From Burkholderiales bacterium (GTDB lineage Bacteria; Pseudomonadota; Gammaproteobacteria; Burkholderiales; Burkholderiaceae_C): a stretch of DNA of 13,439 bases. The translations under genes and the position numbers were made by a program. The notes under the pieces were generated by a model. It was given only the letters and a program-made list of their open reading frames with translations. It made no database searches and was not told where the DNA came from. The stretch spans positions 1-13,439 of the forward strand of contig JAGWTL010000041.1 in assembly GCA_028869035.1 (NCBI GenBank), read 5' to 3'. This document shows, one piece after another, positions 1 through 7,812 of this stretch. The number at the start of each line of letters is the position of its first letter. Position 1 is the stretch's first letter.

Positions 1-702
1 GCCATGCTGCGTGGCCTGCACGACGACTGTGAGGACGCGCAGCAGTTGCGCGCCGCCGAGTTGCTGTTCCGCCCGCAGCGCGTGACAGTGCAGGCAGGCC
101 AGGTGCTGGTCGCCGACCAGGCCGTGGTGGACCAGTACAGCGAGAACGCCGGCCTGGGCGCAATCGGCCGCTTGCTGATGGAGAACAAGACCCGGCTGCG
201 CGAAGCCGAACTGGCCGTGCTCGATGCATCCAACGCCGCGCGTTACTGGGAACGCAGCGATCGCCACCACTTTCTGCTGGACCTCACGCATGAAGTGCAG
301 CAGGAGCTGAGCCACGGCCTCACCCTGCGCATGACCCGCGCGCGCAGCGGTCTGAAGGCGCTGGCGCGTGTGATGGAGCTCTGGGTGCGGCACCTGCTGG
401 GCGTGGCCGTGTCGATCGAACCGCTGGCGCGCGTGGACGATATGGCCTGGCGCTGGCACATAGGCCTGGACGCCGAGGCCACGGCCATTCTCAACGATCT
501 GTATGAAGAGCAAGCGGTAGAGCCCGAGCGCATGCAACGTCTGGTCAGCCTGTTCCGCCTGACTTTTGCCGATCCGGGCTGTGTGCAGCCCGAACTGGCC
601 GGCAAGCCTGTCTACCTGGGCCTGGCCATGAACGCTCAAGGCCTACTGCGGCTGAAGCCGCAAAATCTGCTGCTCAACCTGCCACTAGCGGCGCAGCAGT
701 AG
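1..702 (+). CDS. DUF6352-like hypothetical protein, 5'-truncated
   Basis: The reading frame is open from the first base and ends with TAG at 700-702. At least 233 residues are visible. The first ATG, at position 4, is probably internal, because the protein I recall for this family (DUF6352, common in Burkholderiales) is longer at the N-terminus. The visible part has no membrane segment or signal peptide. It is rich in Leu, Arg and Glu, with a conserved-looking tract FLLDLTHEVQQEL around residues 91-103 and the ending KPVYLGLAMNAQGLLRLKPQ near the C-terminus, which I associate with this family. No catalytic motif is evident and the function is unknown. It converges on icmF with only 3 bp between the stop codons. 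Family assignment is from memory of similar sequences and moderately sure; the coding call is firm. Confidence 0.75.
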   Translation, partial: AMLRGLHDDCEDAQQLRAAELLFRPQRVTVQAGQVLVADQAVVDQYSENAGLGAIGRLLMENKTRLREAELAVLDASNAARYWERSDRHHFLLDLTHEVQQELSHGLTLRMTRARSGLKALARVMELWVRHLLGVAVSIEPLARVDDMAWRWHIGLDAEATAILNDLYEEQAVEPERMQRLVSLFRLTFADPGCVQPELAGKPVYLGLAMNAQGLLRLKPQNLLLNLPLAAQQ

Positions 703-705
703 GTC

Positions 706-3700
706 TTACATGTTCCGGCGGTACTGGCCGCCGACCTCGAACAGCGCGGTTGTGATCTGGCCCAGGGAGCAAACCCGCACCGCGTCCATCAGCACCTCGA
801 ACACATTCCTGTTTTCGATCACGGCCTGCTGCAGGCGCTGCAGCTGGGCCGGTGCCACAGCCGCGTGGCGCGTGTGGAAGTCCTGCAGACGCTGGAGCTG
901 GCTCTGCTTTTCCTCTTCGGTCGATCGTGCCAGTTCCAGCTTTTCCATCACGGCGTCGCCATGCGGGTTGCGGAAGGTGTTGACGCCGATGATGGGCAGC
1001 TCGCCGGTGTGCTTGAGCATCTCGTAGGTCATGCTCTCGTCCTGGATCTTGCCGCGCTGGTAGCCGGTTTCCATGGCGCCGAGCACACCGCCGCGCTCGC
1101 TGATGCGCTCGAACTCGGCCAGCACGGCCTCTTCCACCAGCTCGGTCAGCTCCTCGATGATGAAAGCGCCCTGGCTGGGGTTCTCGTTCTTGGCCAGCCC
1201 CCACTCGCGGTTGATGATGAGCTGGATGGCCATGGCGCGGCGCACGCTGTCTTCGGTCGGCGTGGTGATGGCCTCGTCGAAGGCATTCGTGTGCAGGCTG
1301 TTGCAGTTGTCGTAGATGGCGATCAGGGCCTGCAGCGTCGTACGGATGTCGTTGAACTGGATCTCCTGCGCATGCAGGCTGCGGCCGCTGGTCTGGATGT
1401 GGTACTTGAGCTTCTGGCTGCGTTCGTTGGCGCCGTACTTCTCCTTCATGGCCACGGCCCAGATGCGGCGCGCCACACGGCCCATCACGGTGTACTCGGG
1501 GTCCATGCCGTTGGAGAAGAAGAAGGAAAGATTGGGCGCGAAGTCGTCGATGTGCATGCCGCGCGCCAGATAGGCCTCCACCAGCGTGAGGCCGTTGGAC
1601 AGGGTGAAGGCCAGCTGGCTGATGGGATTGGCGCCGGCCTCGGCGATGTGGTAACCGCTGATGGACACGCTGTAGAAATTGCGCACGCGGTTGTGCACGA
1701 AGTACTCGGCGATGTCGCCCATGACCTTGAGCGAGAACTCGGTGGAGAAGATGCAGGTGTTCTGGCCCTGGTCTTCCTTGAGGATATCGGCCTGCACCGT
1801 GCCGCGCACGTTTTCCAGCACCCAGGCGCGGATCTTTTCCGCTTCGGTGTCCGTGGGTTGGCGCCCGTTATCGACCTGAAACTTGGCCAGGTACTGGGCT
1901 ATGGCCGTGTTCATGAACATGGCCAGGAGGGTGGGCGCGGGGCCGTTGATGGTCATGCTGACCGAGGTGGCCGGGTCGCAGAGGTCGAAGCCTTCGTAAA
2001 GCACCTTCATGTCGTCCAGCGTGGCAATGGACACGCCCGAGTTGCCCACCTTGCCGTAGATGTCGGGGCGCGGGTCGGGGTCGTTGCCATAGAGCGTGAC
2101 CGAGTCGAAGGCGGTGGACAGGCGCTTGGCCGGCATATTGGCCGACAGCAGCTTGAAGCGCCTGTTGGTGCGAAAAGGGTCACCCTCTCCGGCGAACATG
2201 CGCGTGGGATCCTCGTTCTCGCGCTTGAAGGCAAAGGTGCCGGCCGTGTAGGGGTAACTGCCGGGCACGTTGTCCAGCATCAGCCACTTGAGGATTTCGC
2301 CATGGTCCTCGTAGGGCGGCAGGGCCACCTTGCGGATCGTGGTGCCCGAGAGCGATTTGGTGGTCAGCGCGGTGCGGATCTCCTTGTCGCGGATCTTCAC
2401 CACGTACTCGTCGCCCGCATAAGCTAGTCTCATGGCCGGCCACTGGGCCAGCAGGCGGCTGGCGTCGGCATCCATCTGCAGCTCGCGCGACTGCGCCAGG
2501 TCGATCGCCGCCTCGGCGGCCTTGGCGCGGTCCGGCTTTTCTTCCTTGAGCATGGTTGCCGCCGCCTTGAGCTGCTGGATCTCGCGCGCCAGGCGGGCCT
2601 GCGCCCGCGCGCGGCGCTTGTAGCCGCGCACGGTGTCGGAGATTTCGGCCAGGTAACGCGTGCGCGCGCCGGGCACGATGGGACTCTGGTTGCTGCTGTG
2701 GCGCACGCTCACAACCGGCAGGCGGCCGGCTTCGAGCTTGAGGCCCAGCGCGGCCAGGCGAACTTTCAGCGCCTGGTAGAGCGCGGTCACGCCGTCGTCG
2801 TTGAAACGCGCGGCCATGGTGCCGAAGACCGGCATCTGATCGGGCGGTGTGCTCCAGGCCTCGCGGTTGCGCTGCACCTGCTTGGCCACGTCACGCAGTG
2901 CGTCAGCCGCGCCCTTGCGGTCGAACTTGTTGATGGCCACGAACTCGGCGAAGTCCAGCATGTCGATCTTCTCGAGCTGGCTGGCGGCGCCGAACTCGGG
3001 GGTCATCACGTACAGCGGCACGTCCACATGCGGCACGATGGCCGCGTCGCCCTGGCCTATGCCCGAGGTCTCGACGACGATCAGGTCGAAGCCCGCGCAT
3101 TTGCAGGCGGCCAAGACGTCGGGCAAGGCCGCGCTGATCTCGCTGCCGGCATCGCGCGTGGCCAGACTGCGCATGAAGACCCTTGAGCCCTGGCTCCAGG
3201 GGGAGATCGCGTTCATGCGGATGCGGTCACCCAGCAGAGCACCGCCGCTCTTGCGCCGCGAGGGATCGATGCTGATGACAGCGACATGCAGCACGTCGCC
3301 CTGGTCCAGGCGCAAGCGACGGATCAGCTCGTCGGTCAGGCTGGACTTGCCCGCACCACCGGTACCGGTGATGCCGAGCACGGGTACCTTGCGGCCCGAG
3401 GCCTGTGCACGCAAAGCCTGGGTGAATCTGGCATCGGCGCTGCCGTTCTCCAGCGCCGTGATGAGCTGGGCGAGCGCGCGCCAGGCCGCCTCGCCGTGGC
3501 CCTGGATGGCATCAGCCTGCTTCGGTGCCAGGCTACTGATGTCGCGATCGCAGCGCATGACCATCTCGCCGATCATGCCGGCCAGGCCCATGCGTTGTCC
3601 GTCTTCGGGGCTGTAGATGCGCGTGACGCCATAGGCCTGCAGCTCGCGGATCTCGTTGGGCACGATCACGCCGCCGCCGCCGCCGAAGACCTGGATGTGC

Positions 3701-3999
3701 TCGCCGCCGCGCGCCTTGAGCAGGTCCATCATGTACTTGAAGTACTCGACGTGACCACCCTGGTAGGAACTGATGGCGATGCCCTGCACATCTTCCTGCA
3801 GGGCGGCGGTGACGACCTCGTCCACGCTGCGGTTATGGCCCAGGTGGATGACCTCGGCTCCCATGCCTTGCAGGATGCGCCGCATGATGTTGATGGCCGC
3901 GTCGTGCCCGTCGAACAGGCTGGCGGCCGTGACGAAGCGCACCTTGTGCGTGGGGCGGTAGTTCGCGAGGGCCTGGTGGTCGGCGGACAGGTCGGTCAT
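706..3999 (-). CDS. icmF: Fused isobutyryl-CoA mutase IcmF (B12 domain + G-protein chaperone + mutase)
   Basis: Adenosylcobalamin-dependent enzyme interconverting isobutyryl-CoA and n-butyryl-CoA; known homologues also act on pivalyl-/isovaleryl-CoA. The cytosolic 1097-residue product is close to the roughly 1,093 residues of the Cupriavidus enzyme. Order: B12-binding domain (about 18-150; lower-ligand His32 in DGHDAA, with Ala where the textbook motif has Gly); MeaB-like GTPase (P-loop GTGGAGKS 212-219, ETSGIGQGD 310-318, NKFD 357-360); linker; mutase barrel (about 550-1097, with YPYTAG, GNSGVSI, SGYHIAEAGA). Phe602 (MFAG) and Gln746 (GQNTCIF) occupy the positions where methylmalonyl-CoA mutase has Tyr and Arg, so butyryl-type substrates are favoured over methylmalonyl-CoA. 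The ATG at 3997-3999 is chosen because the family N-terminus starts MTDLS; an upstream TTG at 4059 would add 20 unrelated residues encoded by the operator. Shine-Dalgarno is weak. Transcribed on its own from a promoter/operator region at 4009-4059. Confidence 0.96.
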   Translation of the reverse strand: MTDLSADHQALANYRPTHKVRFVTAASLFDGHDAAINIMRRILQGMGAEVIHLGHNRSVDEVVTAALQEDVQGIAISSYQGGHVEYFKYMMDLLKARGGEHIQVFGGGGGVIVPNEIRELQAYGVTRIYSPEDGQRMGLAGMIGEMVMRCDRDISSLAPKQADAIQGHGEAAWRALAQLITALENGSADARFTQALRAQASGRKVPVLGITGTGGAGKSSLTDELIRRLRLDQGDVLHVAVISIDPSRRKSGGALLGDRIRMNAISPWSQGSRVFMRSLATRDAGSEISAALPDVLAACKCAGFDLIVVETSGIGQGDAAIVPHVDVPLYVMTPEFGAASQLEKIDMLDFAEFVAINKFDRKGAADALRDVAKQVQRNREAWSTPPDQMPVFGTMAARFNDDGVTALYQALKVRLAALGLKLEAGRLPVVSVRHSSNQSPIVPGARTRYLAEISDTVRGYKRRARAQARLAREIQQLKAAATMLKEEKPDRAKAAEAAIDLAQSRELQMDADASRLLAQWPAMRLAYAGDEYVVKIRDKEIRTALTTKSLSGTTIRKVALPPYEDHGEILKWLMLDNVPGSYPYTAGTFAFKRENEDPTRMFAGEGDPFRTNRRFKLLSANMPAKRLSTAFDSVTLYGNDPDPRPDIYGKVGNSGVSIATLDDMKVLYEGFDLCDPATSVSMTINGPAPTLLAMFMNTAIAQYLAKFQVDNGRQPTDTEAEKIRAWVLENVRGTVQADILKEDQGQNTCIFSTEFSLKVMGDIAEYFVHNRVRNFYSVSISGYHIAEAGANPISQLAFTLSNGLTLVEAYLARGMHIDDFAPNLSFFFSNGMDPEYTVMGRVARRIWAVAMKEKYGANERSQKLKYHIQTSGRSLHAQEIQFNDIRTTLQALIAIYDNCNSLHTNAFDEAITTPTEDSVRRAMAIQLIINREWGLAKNENPSQGAFIIEELTELVEEAVLAEFERISERGGVLGAMETGYQRGKIQDESMTYEMLKHTGELPIIGVNTFRNPHGDAVMEKLELARSTEEEKQSQLQRLQDFHTRHAAVAPAQLQRLQQAVIENRNVFEVLMDAVRVCSLGQITTALFEVGGQYRRNM

Positions 4000-4008
4000 G
4001 GCGGGCCA

Positions 4009-4032
4009 ATTGACGTTTACGTAAACGTCAAT
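4009..4032. promoter_or_regulatory. Perfect 24-bp palindromic operator upstream of icmF
   Basis: The half-site ATTGACGTTTAC (4009-4020) is followed immediately by its exact reverse complement (4021-4032). It sits 10 bp upstream of the icmF ATG and touches the end of the proposed -10 element, so a bound protein would be expected to block transcription. The core GTTTACGTAAAC resembles sites I recall for LiuR, the MerR-family regulator of branched-chain amino acid degradation in proteobacteria; a TetR-family regulator is also possible. No regulator gene lies in the window. The palindrome is certain; the regulator's identity is an inference. Confidence 0.75.
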
Positions 4033-4059
4033 CTTACCGTTTTTGACCGGATCCCCCAA
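4031..4059 (-). promoter_or_regulatory. Candidate sigma70 promoter of icmF
   Basis: On the minus strand TTGGGG (4059-4054) and TAAGAT (4036-4031) are separated by 17 bp. Transcription would start near 4024, inside the palindrome, giving a leader of about 25 nt. The -10 matches the consensus at four of six bases and the -35 at three or four. It lies just downstream of the TRAP-operon terminator, which is where icmF would need its own promoter. Confidence 0.4.
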
Positions 4060-4062
4060 GAG

Positions 4063-4087
4063 AAAGGGGCGCCACGGCGCCCCTTTT
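4063..4087 (-). terminator. Intrinsic terminator of the TRAP operon
   Basis: Stem of 11 bp (AAAGGGGCGCC, 4063-4073, pairing with 4076-4086) with a very tight loop; in practice the C-G next to the loop probably opens to give a tetraloop. On the minus strand the stem is followed by TTTCTCTT. It starts about 20 bp after the dctM stop codon and separates the TRAP operon from the icmF promoter. The other strand also has a T run (TTTTC), so it might act in both directions. Confidence 0.75.
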
Positions 4088-4106
4088 CAGATTGAAAACC
4101 TGTCGG

Positions 4107-5984
4107 TCATCCGCCGTAGAGATAGTTCGGCAGCCACAGGGTCAAGCCCGGCCAGATGTACATGAAGACCATGCAAAGGATCACGATCAGCATGTAGGGC
4201 ATCATGCCGGCGAAGATCTGGTTGATCGTCACATGCGATGGGCTGACCCCCTTCAGGTAGAAAGCCGACATCGCCACCGGCGGGCTCAGGAAAGCCGCCT
4301 GCAGGTTGACGAAGACCAGCACACCCCAGAGCATGGGATCGATATGGAAATGCTGCAGCAAGGGCAGGAAGATGGGCACGAAGATCACGATGATCTCGGT
4401 CCATTCGAGCGGCCAACCCAGCACGAAGATGATGGCCTGGGACAGCAGCATGAACTGGATCGGCGACAGGTTCATGCTCAGCACCCACTCCTCGACCAGG
4501 CGCTGGCCACCGAGGATGGCAAACACGGCCGAGAACAGGGCGGAGCCGACAAAGAGCCAGCACACCATGGAGGTGGTCTTGGCGGTCAGGAACACGGCTT
4601 CCTTGATGCGCTGGAAATCCAGCGTGCCGGCCTGCCAGGCCATGAGGAAAGCACCGGCCGCACCCACCGCCGCCGACTCCGTGGCCGTGGTGATGCCGAA
4701 AAGGATGACCCCCAGCACCACAAAGGTCAGGATGCCCAGGGGCATGACCGAGGTGATCAGCATGGTCAGGATCTCGTACTGCTCGGCATCAAACTTCCAG
4801 TAGTACCAGGCCAGCAAGCCGACAGCGATCAGGCAGGCCACCCAGAAGCCGGTGTAAAAGCCCCCGGGCACCGGTTCGGCCTTGGGCGCCTCGCTTCCCT
4901 CGCCGGCGCTCATGTCCTGCAGGGGTTCGTCCTTGTCTGCCTCGTCGGCTGCCGGTCCGCCGGAACCGGAAAGCTCCTGCAGGCCCGCAGCTTCGGCCGG
5001 CTCCTGCGGGCTTGCCGCTGCGGGTGCGTCCGCCGACTTCTGCATCAGTTGCACCACCTTGGCCGGCTCGGCTTCGTTGCCCTGCTGAGAGTAGATGGTG
5101 ACGTACCACCAGGTCACACCCAGACAGACTACCGCGATGATCACGGGCACCAGGGTCCGCAGCAGTCCGCCCAGCAGCTTGAGCCAGCTGAGCTGCACAC
5201 CTTCGATACCACTGCGCAGGGCCTTGGCCGGCATCAGCACAGCCATCAGCAGGGCGGGCAGCATGAAGCGCGAGTAGCTCGCGGCGATGTGCGCGACCGC
5301 AGGAGAGATCGGCGCCTTCATCTTGTCCGGCGGCAGCTTGGGCGCCACCTTGGGGTTGATCATGGCCCAGCCGATCACATAGACCAGGTAGAGGAAGGCC
5401 AGGAAGAAACCCGGGAACATGGCCGCGGCATAGAGCTTGACAACCGACTGACCGGCCACGGCCGCGTAGACGATGATCATGACCGAAGGCGGGATCAGGA
5501 TGCCCAGCGTGCCCCCGGCGGTGATGACACCGGCCGCCAGCCGGGTGTCGTAACCGGCATTGAGCATGGGGCGCATGGCGATCACACCCATGAGCACCAC
5601 GACAGCGCCGACCAGACCGCTGGCAATGCCCCAGAAGGTGCAGATGACCAGGGTGGTGACGGCCAGTGAACCCGGCAGGCGGCGGAAGGCCAGCTGCACG
5701 CTGTGGAACATCTTGTCCACCAGCGCGCCCCGTTCCATGATGTAACCCATCAGGACGAAGAGCGGGATCGACAGGAGCGTGTCGTTGTTCATGGCCCCGA
5801 AGGCGCGTTGCACCATCAGGTCGAAAACCTTGTTGTCCAGCCAGTGTGCGGCCGGGTCGTACAGGGCGACGAAGCCGAACATCATGCCCAGGCCCATCAG
5901 CGTGAACGCCGTCGGGAAACCCATCATGATCACGACCACGATGAGCCCCAGCATGGTGAGACCAAGTGCTGCATCACTCATCAT
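4107..5984 (-). CDS. dctM: TRAP transporter large permease DctM (FcbT3-like) with large insertion
   Basis: Large inner-membrane subunit of a tripartite ATP-independent periplasmic transporter, which couples solute import to an ion (typically Na+) gradient. The 625 residues exceed the usual 425-450. Residues 1-225 match the family N-terminal half (hydrophobic segments near 8-45, 70-82, 105-135, 150-180 and 188-208, with GGTLGILIPPSVMI at 157-170). Residues about 401-625 match the C-terminal half (LGVILFGITTATESAAVGA 424-442, then several more hydrophobic segments). Between them is extra sequence: a membrane-like segment (about 272-297), an acidic Ala/Glu/Pro-rich stretch (about 300-374) and another membrane-like segment (377-397). 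Such insertions occur in some FcbT3 (COG4664) proteins, as far as I recall. The ATG directly follows the dctQ stop codon (TGAATG), so translation is probably coupled. Last gene of the operon. Confidence 0.93.
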   Translation of the reverse strand: MMSDAALGLTMLGLIVVVIMMGFPTAFTLMGLGMMFGFVALYDPAAHWLDNKVFDLMVQRAFGAMNNDTLLSIPLFVLMGYIMERGALVDKMFHSVQLAFRRLPGSLAVTTLVICTFWGIASGLVGAVVVLMGVIAMRPMLNAGYDTRLAAGVITAGGTLGILIPPSVMIIVYAAVAGQSVVKLYAAAMFPGFFLAFLYLVYVIGWAMINPKVAPKLPPDKMKAPISPAVAHIAASYSRFMLPALLMAVLMPAKALRSGIEGVQLSWLKLLGGLLRTLVPVIIAVVCLGVTWWYVTIYSQQGNEAEPAKVVQLMQKSADAPAAASPQEPAEAAGLQELSGSGGPAADEADKDEPLQDMSAGEGSEAPKAEPVPGGFYTGFWVACLIAVGLLAWYYWKFDAEQYEILTMLITSVMPLGILTFVVLGVILFGITTATESAAVGAAGAFLMAWQAGTLDFQRIKEAVFLTAKTTSMVCWLFVGSALFSAVFAILGGQRLVEEWVLSMNLSPIQFMLLSQAIIFVLGWPLEWTEIIVIFVPIFLPLLQHFHIDPMLWGVLVFVNLQAAFLSPPVAMSAFYLKGVSPSHVTINQIFAGMMPYMLIVILCMVFMYIWPGLTLWLPNYLYGG

Positions 5985-6611
5985 TCAACCTTTCAAACCT
6001 TTGGATTGCTCGATGGCCAGCTTGCGGGCCTCTTCATCGACATACTCGCTGCCCGCCAGCTGCTGCGCCACGACGTCGGCTTCTTCGGCGTCCTTGATGC
6101 GCGGCGTCCACTCACCGGTCTTGATGCAGACCGCGCAGCGGACAATCTCGGAGATGCCCTGCATCAGCACCAGCGCACCGGCCAGCGGGATCATGAACTT
6201 GAAGGGATAGACCGGCAGCGGATCGGCGTTGAAGGTCTGCTCATGGATGGCCAGGGAATCCTGGAAGTAGGTCCAGCCCGACCAGGTCAGGGCGGCGATA
6301 CCAGGCAGGAAGAACAGCACATACAGCACCAGGTCGATGCTGGCCTGGGTGCGCGGCTTCATGCTGCCGTAGAGGAAATCGCCGCGCACATGGCCGTCGT
6401 GGGCCAGGGTGTAGGCGCCACCCATCATGAACAGGGTGCCGTAGAGCATGTTGCTGGCGTCAAAGACCCAGGCGGTAGGGGCATTGAGCGCATAGCGCTT
6501 GAATACTTCAATGACCACGAGCAGCATCAGCGCCACGATGAGCCAGGCAAACGCCTTGCCCACCCAGGTGCTGATGGCATCTGCCGTGTGCAGCAGGGAT
6601 TGGACTTTCAT
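5985..6611 (-). CDS. dctQ: TRAP transporter small permease DctQ (FcbT2-like)
   Basis: Small inner-membrane subunit that pairs with DctM. The 208 residues carry four hydrophobic segments, near 18-38, 53-70, 90-112 and 136-158, the family pattern. The first half contains EVFKRYALNAPTAWVFD, the region where DctQ proteins typically read (R)Y-x-x-N-x-P-x-x-W. A charged cytoplasmic tail follows (about 168-208, rich in Glu, Ala and Lys). It lies between the binding-protein gene and dctM; its TGA abuts the dctM ATG. The ATG at 6611 has no clear Shine-Dalgarno sequence and comes 16 nt after the T run of a terminator-like hairpin, which suggests lower expression than dctP. Confidence 0.92.
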   Translation of the reverse strand: MKVQSLLHTADAISTWVGKAFAWLIVALMLLVVIEVFKRYALNAPTAWVFDASNMLYGTLFMMGGAYTLAHDGHVRGDFLYGSMKPRTQASIDLVLYVLFFLPGIAALTWSGWTYFQDSLAIHEQTFNADPLPVYPFKFMIPLAGALVLMQGISEIVRCAVCIKTGEWTPRIKDAEEADVVAQQLAGSEYVDEEARKLAIEQSKGLKG

Positions 6612-6627
6612 GGGATTTCTATTGGTG

Positions 6628-6666
6628 CAAAAAACAAACCAGCCATCCGGGAGCCCAGATGGCTGG
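6628..6666 (-). terminator. Terminator-like hairpin between dctP and dctQ (probable attenuator)
   Basis: A 9-bp perfect stem (CCAGCCATC 6639-6647 pairing with GATGGCTGG 6658-6666) with a 10-nt loop, followed on the minus strand by TTTGTTTTTTG. This has the form of an intrinsic terminator, yet it sits inside an otherwise uniform P-Q-M operon. Partial termination here would leave more dctP than dctQM message, fitting the need for excess binding protein. The structure is seen directly; the efficiency is unknown. Confidence 0.75.
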
Positions 6667-6693
6667 CATGGTCGTCAGGCTACCGGCTTCGTG

Positions 6694-7812
6694 TCAGGCC
6701 TTCTTGGCGCCCTTGCCGAAGTAATGGTTGGAGGCCATCTTGAAATCGACCATGTAGGAGTTCTGCCATTCGGTGGTTCGCGCGGCATAGGCCTTCTGCG
6801 ACTCGATCACCTTCTTGAACAGCGGGTTCTCGCCGCCCTTCTTGGCGATGATCTTGTCCCACGAAGCCAGCTGGGCGCGCAGGATGGCATCGGGCGTCTT
6901 GTAGAACTTGATGCCCTGCTTCTTCAGTTCGATGTAGTCTTGCGAGTTGCGGTCGATGGCCTTCCAGCTCATGTCAGCGCTGGCCGCCTGCACGGCGTAG
7001 TCGATGACGGAACGCAGCTCAGGCGCCAGCGCCGTGAGCTTGGTCTTGTTGAACAGGATCTCGAACTGTTCGCCGGACTGGTGGAAGCTCTGCAGCATGC
7101 AGTTCTTCGTCACATCGGGGAAGCCCAGGATGCGGTCGGAAGTGGCGTTGTTGAACTCGGCCCCGTCGATCAGGCCGCGGTCCAGCGCCGGCACGATTTC
7201 ACCGCCGGGCAGCGGGTTCACGGCAGCGCCCATGTCGGTGTACATGTCCACGGCCAGGCCCACGGTGCGGAACTTCACACCCTTCATCTGCTCGACCTTG
7301 GAGATCGGCTTCTTGAACCAGCCGAAGGGCTGGGTGGGCATGGGGCCGTAAAGGTAGGAGACCACATCCATGTTGATGGATTTGTAAATCTCGTCCAGCA
7401 GGGCCTTGCCGCCGCCGTAGTTGTGCCAGGCCAGGACCATGTTCGGGTCCATGCCGAAAGCCGGGCCGGAACCCCACAGGGCCAGCGCGGACTGTTTGCC
7501 GTAGTGGTAGGCCACCACGCCATGGCCGCCATCCAGCGTGCCCTTGTTGACTGCTTCCAACAGCTGAAAGGGTGGTACGACTGAGCCGGCAGGCAGCACT
7601 TCGATCTTGAGCTTGCCGCTGGCCATGTCGTTGACCTTCTTGGCAAAGTCATTGGCGTACTCGTGGAAGATGTCCTTGGCCGGCCAGGTGCTCTGGAAAC
7701 GCAAGGTGGTGGCGGTCTGCGCGGTCGCTACCATCGGGGCGGCCATCGCGCCAGCGGCGACGGCAACGCCCTTGAGCAGGCTGCGGCGATTGGGGGTTTT
7801 GTTATCGGTCAA
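6694..7812 (-). CDS. dctP: TRAP transporter solute-binding protein DctP (TakP/FcbT1-like), Tat leader
   Basis: Periplasmic receptor that delivers its ligand to DctQM. The product has 372 residues from a TTG start at 7812. It is preceded by GGAG (7819-7822) with 6-nt spacing; an upstream TTG at 7839 lacks such a site and would place nine odd residues before the leader. The leader has a twin-arginine motif (NRRSLLKG, residues 8-15), a hydrophobic stretch and likely cleavage after ATA near residue 31. The mature part resembles TakP of Rhodobacter sphaeroides (2-oxoacid binding) and the mannitol/chloroaromatic group (COG4663), with LPAGSVVPPFQLLEAVNKG, QPFGWFKKPI and NPLPGGEIVPALDRGLIDGAE. Ligand is most likely an organic acid; I cannot say which. 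First gene of the operon, divergent from the FAH-family gene. Confidence 0.93.
   Translation of the reverse strand: MTDNKTPNRRSLLKGVAVAAGAMAAPMVATAQTATTLRFQSTWPAKDIFHEYANDFAKKVNDMASGKLKIEVLPAGSVVPPFQLLEAVNKGTLDGGHGVVAYHYGKQSALALWGSGPAFGMDPNMVLAWHNYGGGKALLDEIYKSINMDVVSYLYGPMPTQPFGWFKKPISKVEQMKGVKFRTVGLAVDMYTDMGAAVNPLPGGEIVPALDRGLIDGAEFNNATSDRILGFPDVTKNCMLQSFHQSGEQFEILFNKTKLTALAPELRSVIDYAVQAASADMSWKAIDRNSQDYIELKKQGIKFYKTPDAILRAQLASWDKIIAKKGGENPLFKKVIESQKAYAARTTEWQNSYMVDFKMASNHYFGKGAKKA

Noticed and set aside
865..2427. 520-codon open frame on the plus strand opposite icmF
   Set aside because: It is antisense to a strongly conserved mutase gene, shows no domain and has the His/Val/Gly/Asp-rich composition typical of a GC-rich shadow frame.
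706..3999. Annotation as methylmalonyl-CoA mutase
   Set aside because: The single-chain B12-GTPase-mutase order and the Phe602/Gln746 pair are those of IcmF.
4000..4059. N-terminal extension of IcmF from a TTG at 4059
   Set aside because: The added 20 residues are encoded by the promoter and palindrome and are not part of the family; the ATG at 3999 gives the expected length and N-terminus.
4092..5669. 525-codon open frame on the plus strand opposite dctM
   Set aside because: Low-complexity, His/Gln/Gly/Asp-rich translation mirroring a membrane protein; a shadow of dctM.
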